Shown here: positions 14,020 to 14,052 of the stretch, piece by piece
Layout: each line of letters starts with the position of its first letter
How positions within the stretch are numbered: position 1 is the first letter of the stretch
Source: Collinsella sp.
Lineage (GTDB): Bacteria > Actinomycetota > Coriobacteriia > Coriobacteriales > Coriobacteriaceae
Assembly: GCA_019414025.1 (NCBI GenBank)
Contig: DXMU01000041.1
Location: 1 to 14,052, forward strand
Length of the DNA stretch: 14,052 nt
Direction of reading: 5' to 3'
The notes under the pieces: model-generated
Database searches by the model: none
The model's input: the letters and a program-made list of their open reading frames with translations, nothing else
Told to the model about the DNA's origin: nothing
Program-made: the position numbers and the translations under genes

Positions 14020-14052
14020 TGAACTGCGCCCCGAAACTTGGACTGAATAAAT
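14020..14052. mobile_element. Possible terminal inverted repeat of an IS3-family element, cut by the window edge
   Basis: The last 33 bases begin TGAACTGCGCCCCGAAACTT and continue GGACTG. This resembles the ends of IS150-group IS3 elements, which start with TG and follow a TGnACTGnnCCC..AA..TTGGAC pattern as I know the family. No transposase is visible because the window ends here. The preceding 13985-14019 holds nothing I can name. Confidence 0.35.

Noticed and set aside
1..14052. CRISPR array, toxin-antitoxin or defence cluster
   Set aside because: No regularly spaced repeats and no small paired ORFs with recognisable toxin or nuclease motifs were found in any part of the window.

Overview
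The window looks like chromosomal DNA from a GC-rich actinobacterium, most likely a gut Coriobacteriia member of the Collinsella type. This is an inference from gene style: a transcription terminator Rho with a very long basic, alanine-rich N-terminal extension, a CarD-type RNA polymerase regulator, a NadB/fumarate-reductase-like flavoprotein, and strong GC bias at third codon positions. No rRNA or other marker is present to fix the species.

Layout, left to right. (1) Positions 1-259: the last 62 codons of an unidentified gene and its terminator. (2) 448-1974: an orphan soluble FAD flavoprotein of the fumarate reductase/L-aspartate oxidase family. (3) 2136-2995: a dinD-like DNA-damage gene broken by a one-base frameshift near 2840. 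(4) 3001-3606: a minus-strand tRNA operon, tRNA-His(GTG) followed by two identical tRNA-Lys(CTT) genes, with a clear promoter. Its terminator region is duplicated, and the outer copy still carries the last 20 nt of tRNA-Lys. (5) 3717-4898: a class I/II aminotransferase. (6) 5035-5925: a ROK-family sugar kinase, probably a fructokinase. It converges on a minus-strand pair: a VanZ-like membrane protein and, upstream of it, a large Ala/Asp-rich membrane-anchored protein of unknown function. (7) 8218-10773: rho on the minus strand with its own promoter. (8) 10945-11302: a noncoding stretch with a 150-bp element bounded by 27-bp inverted repeats and the argS terminator. (9) 11303-13156: argS on the minus strand, divergent from a CarD-family gene (13499-13984). 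The gap between them carries repeated TGCATA half-sites. (10) The final 33 bases resemble the terminal inverted repeat of an IS3-family insertion sequence cut off by the window edge.

Most genes are housekeeping: translation (argS, three tRNAs), transcription (rho, carD) and central metabolism (aminotransferase, sugar kinase). They sit in short, mostly single-gene transcription units closed by strong intrinsic terminators. The accessory signal lies in three places: the decayed dinD beside the rearranged tRNA-Lys end, the 150-bp inverted-repeat element between argS and rho, and the possible IS end at the right edge. I found no CRISPR array, toxin-antitoxin pair or defence cluster.
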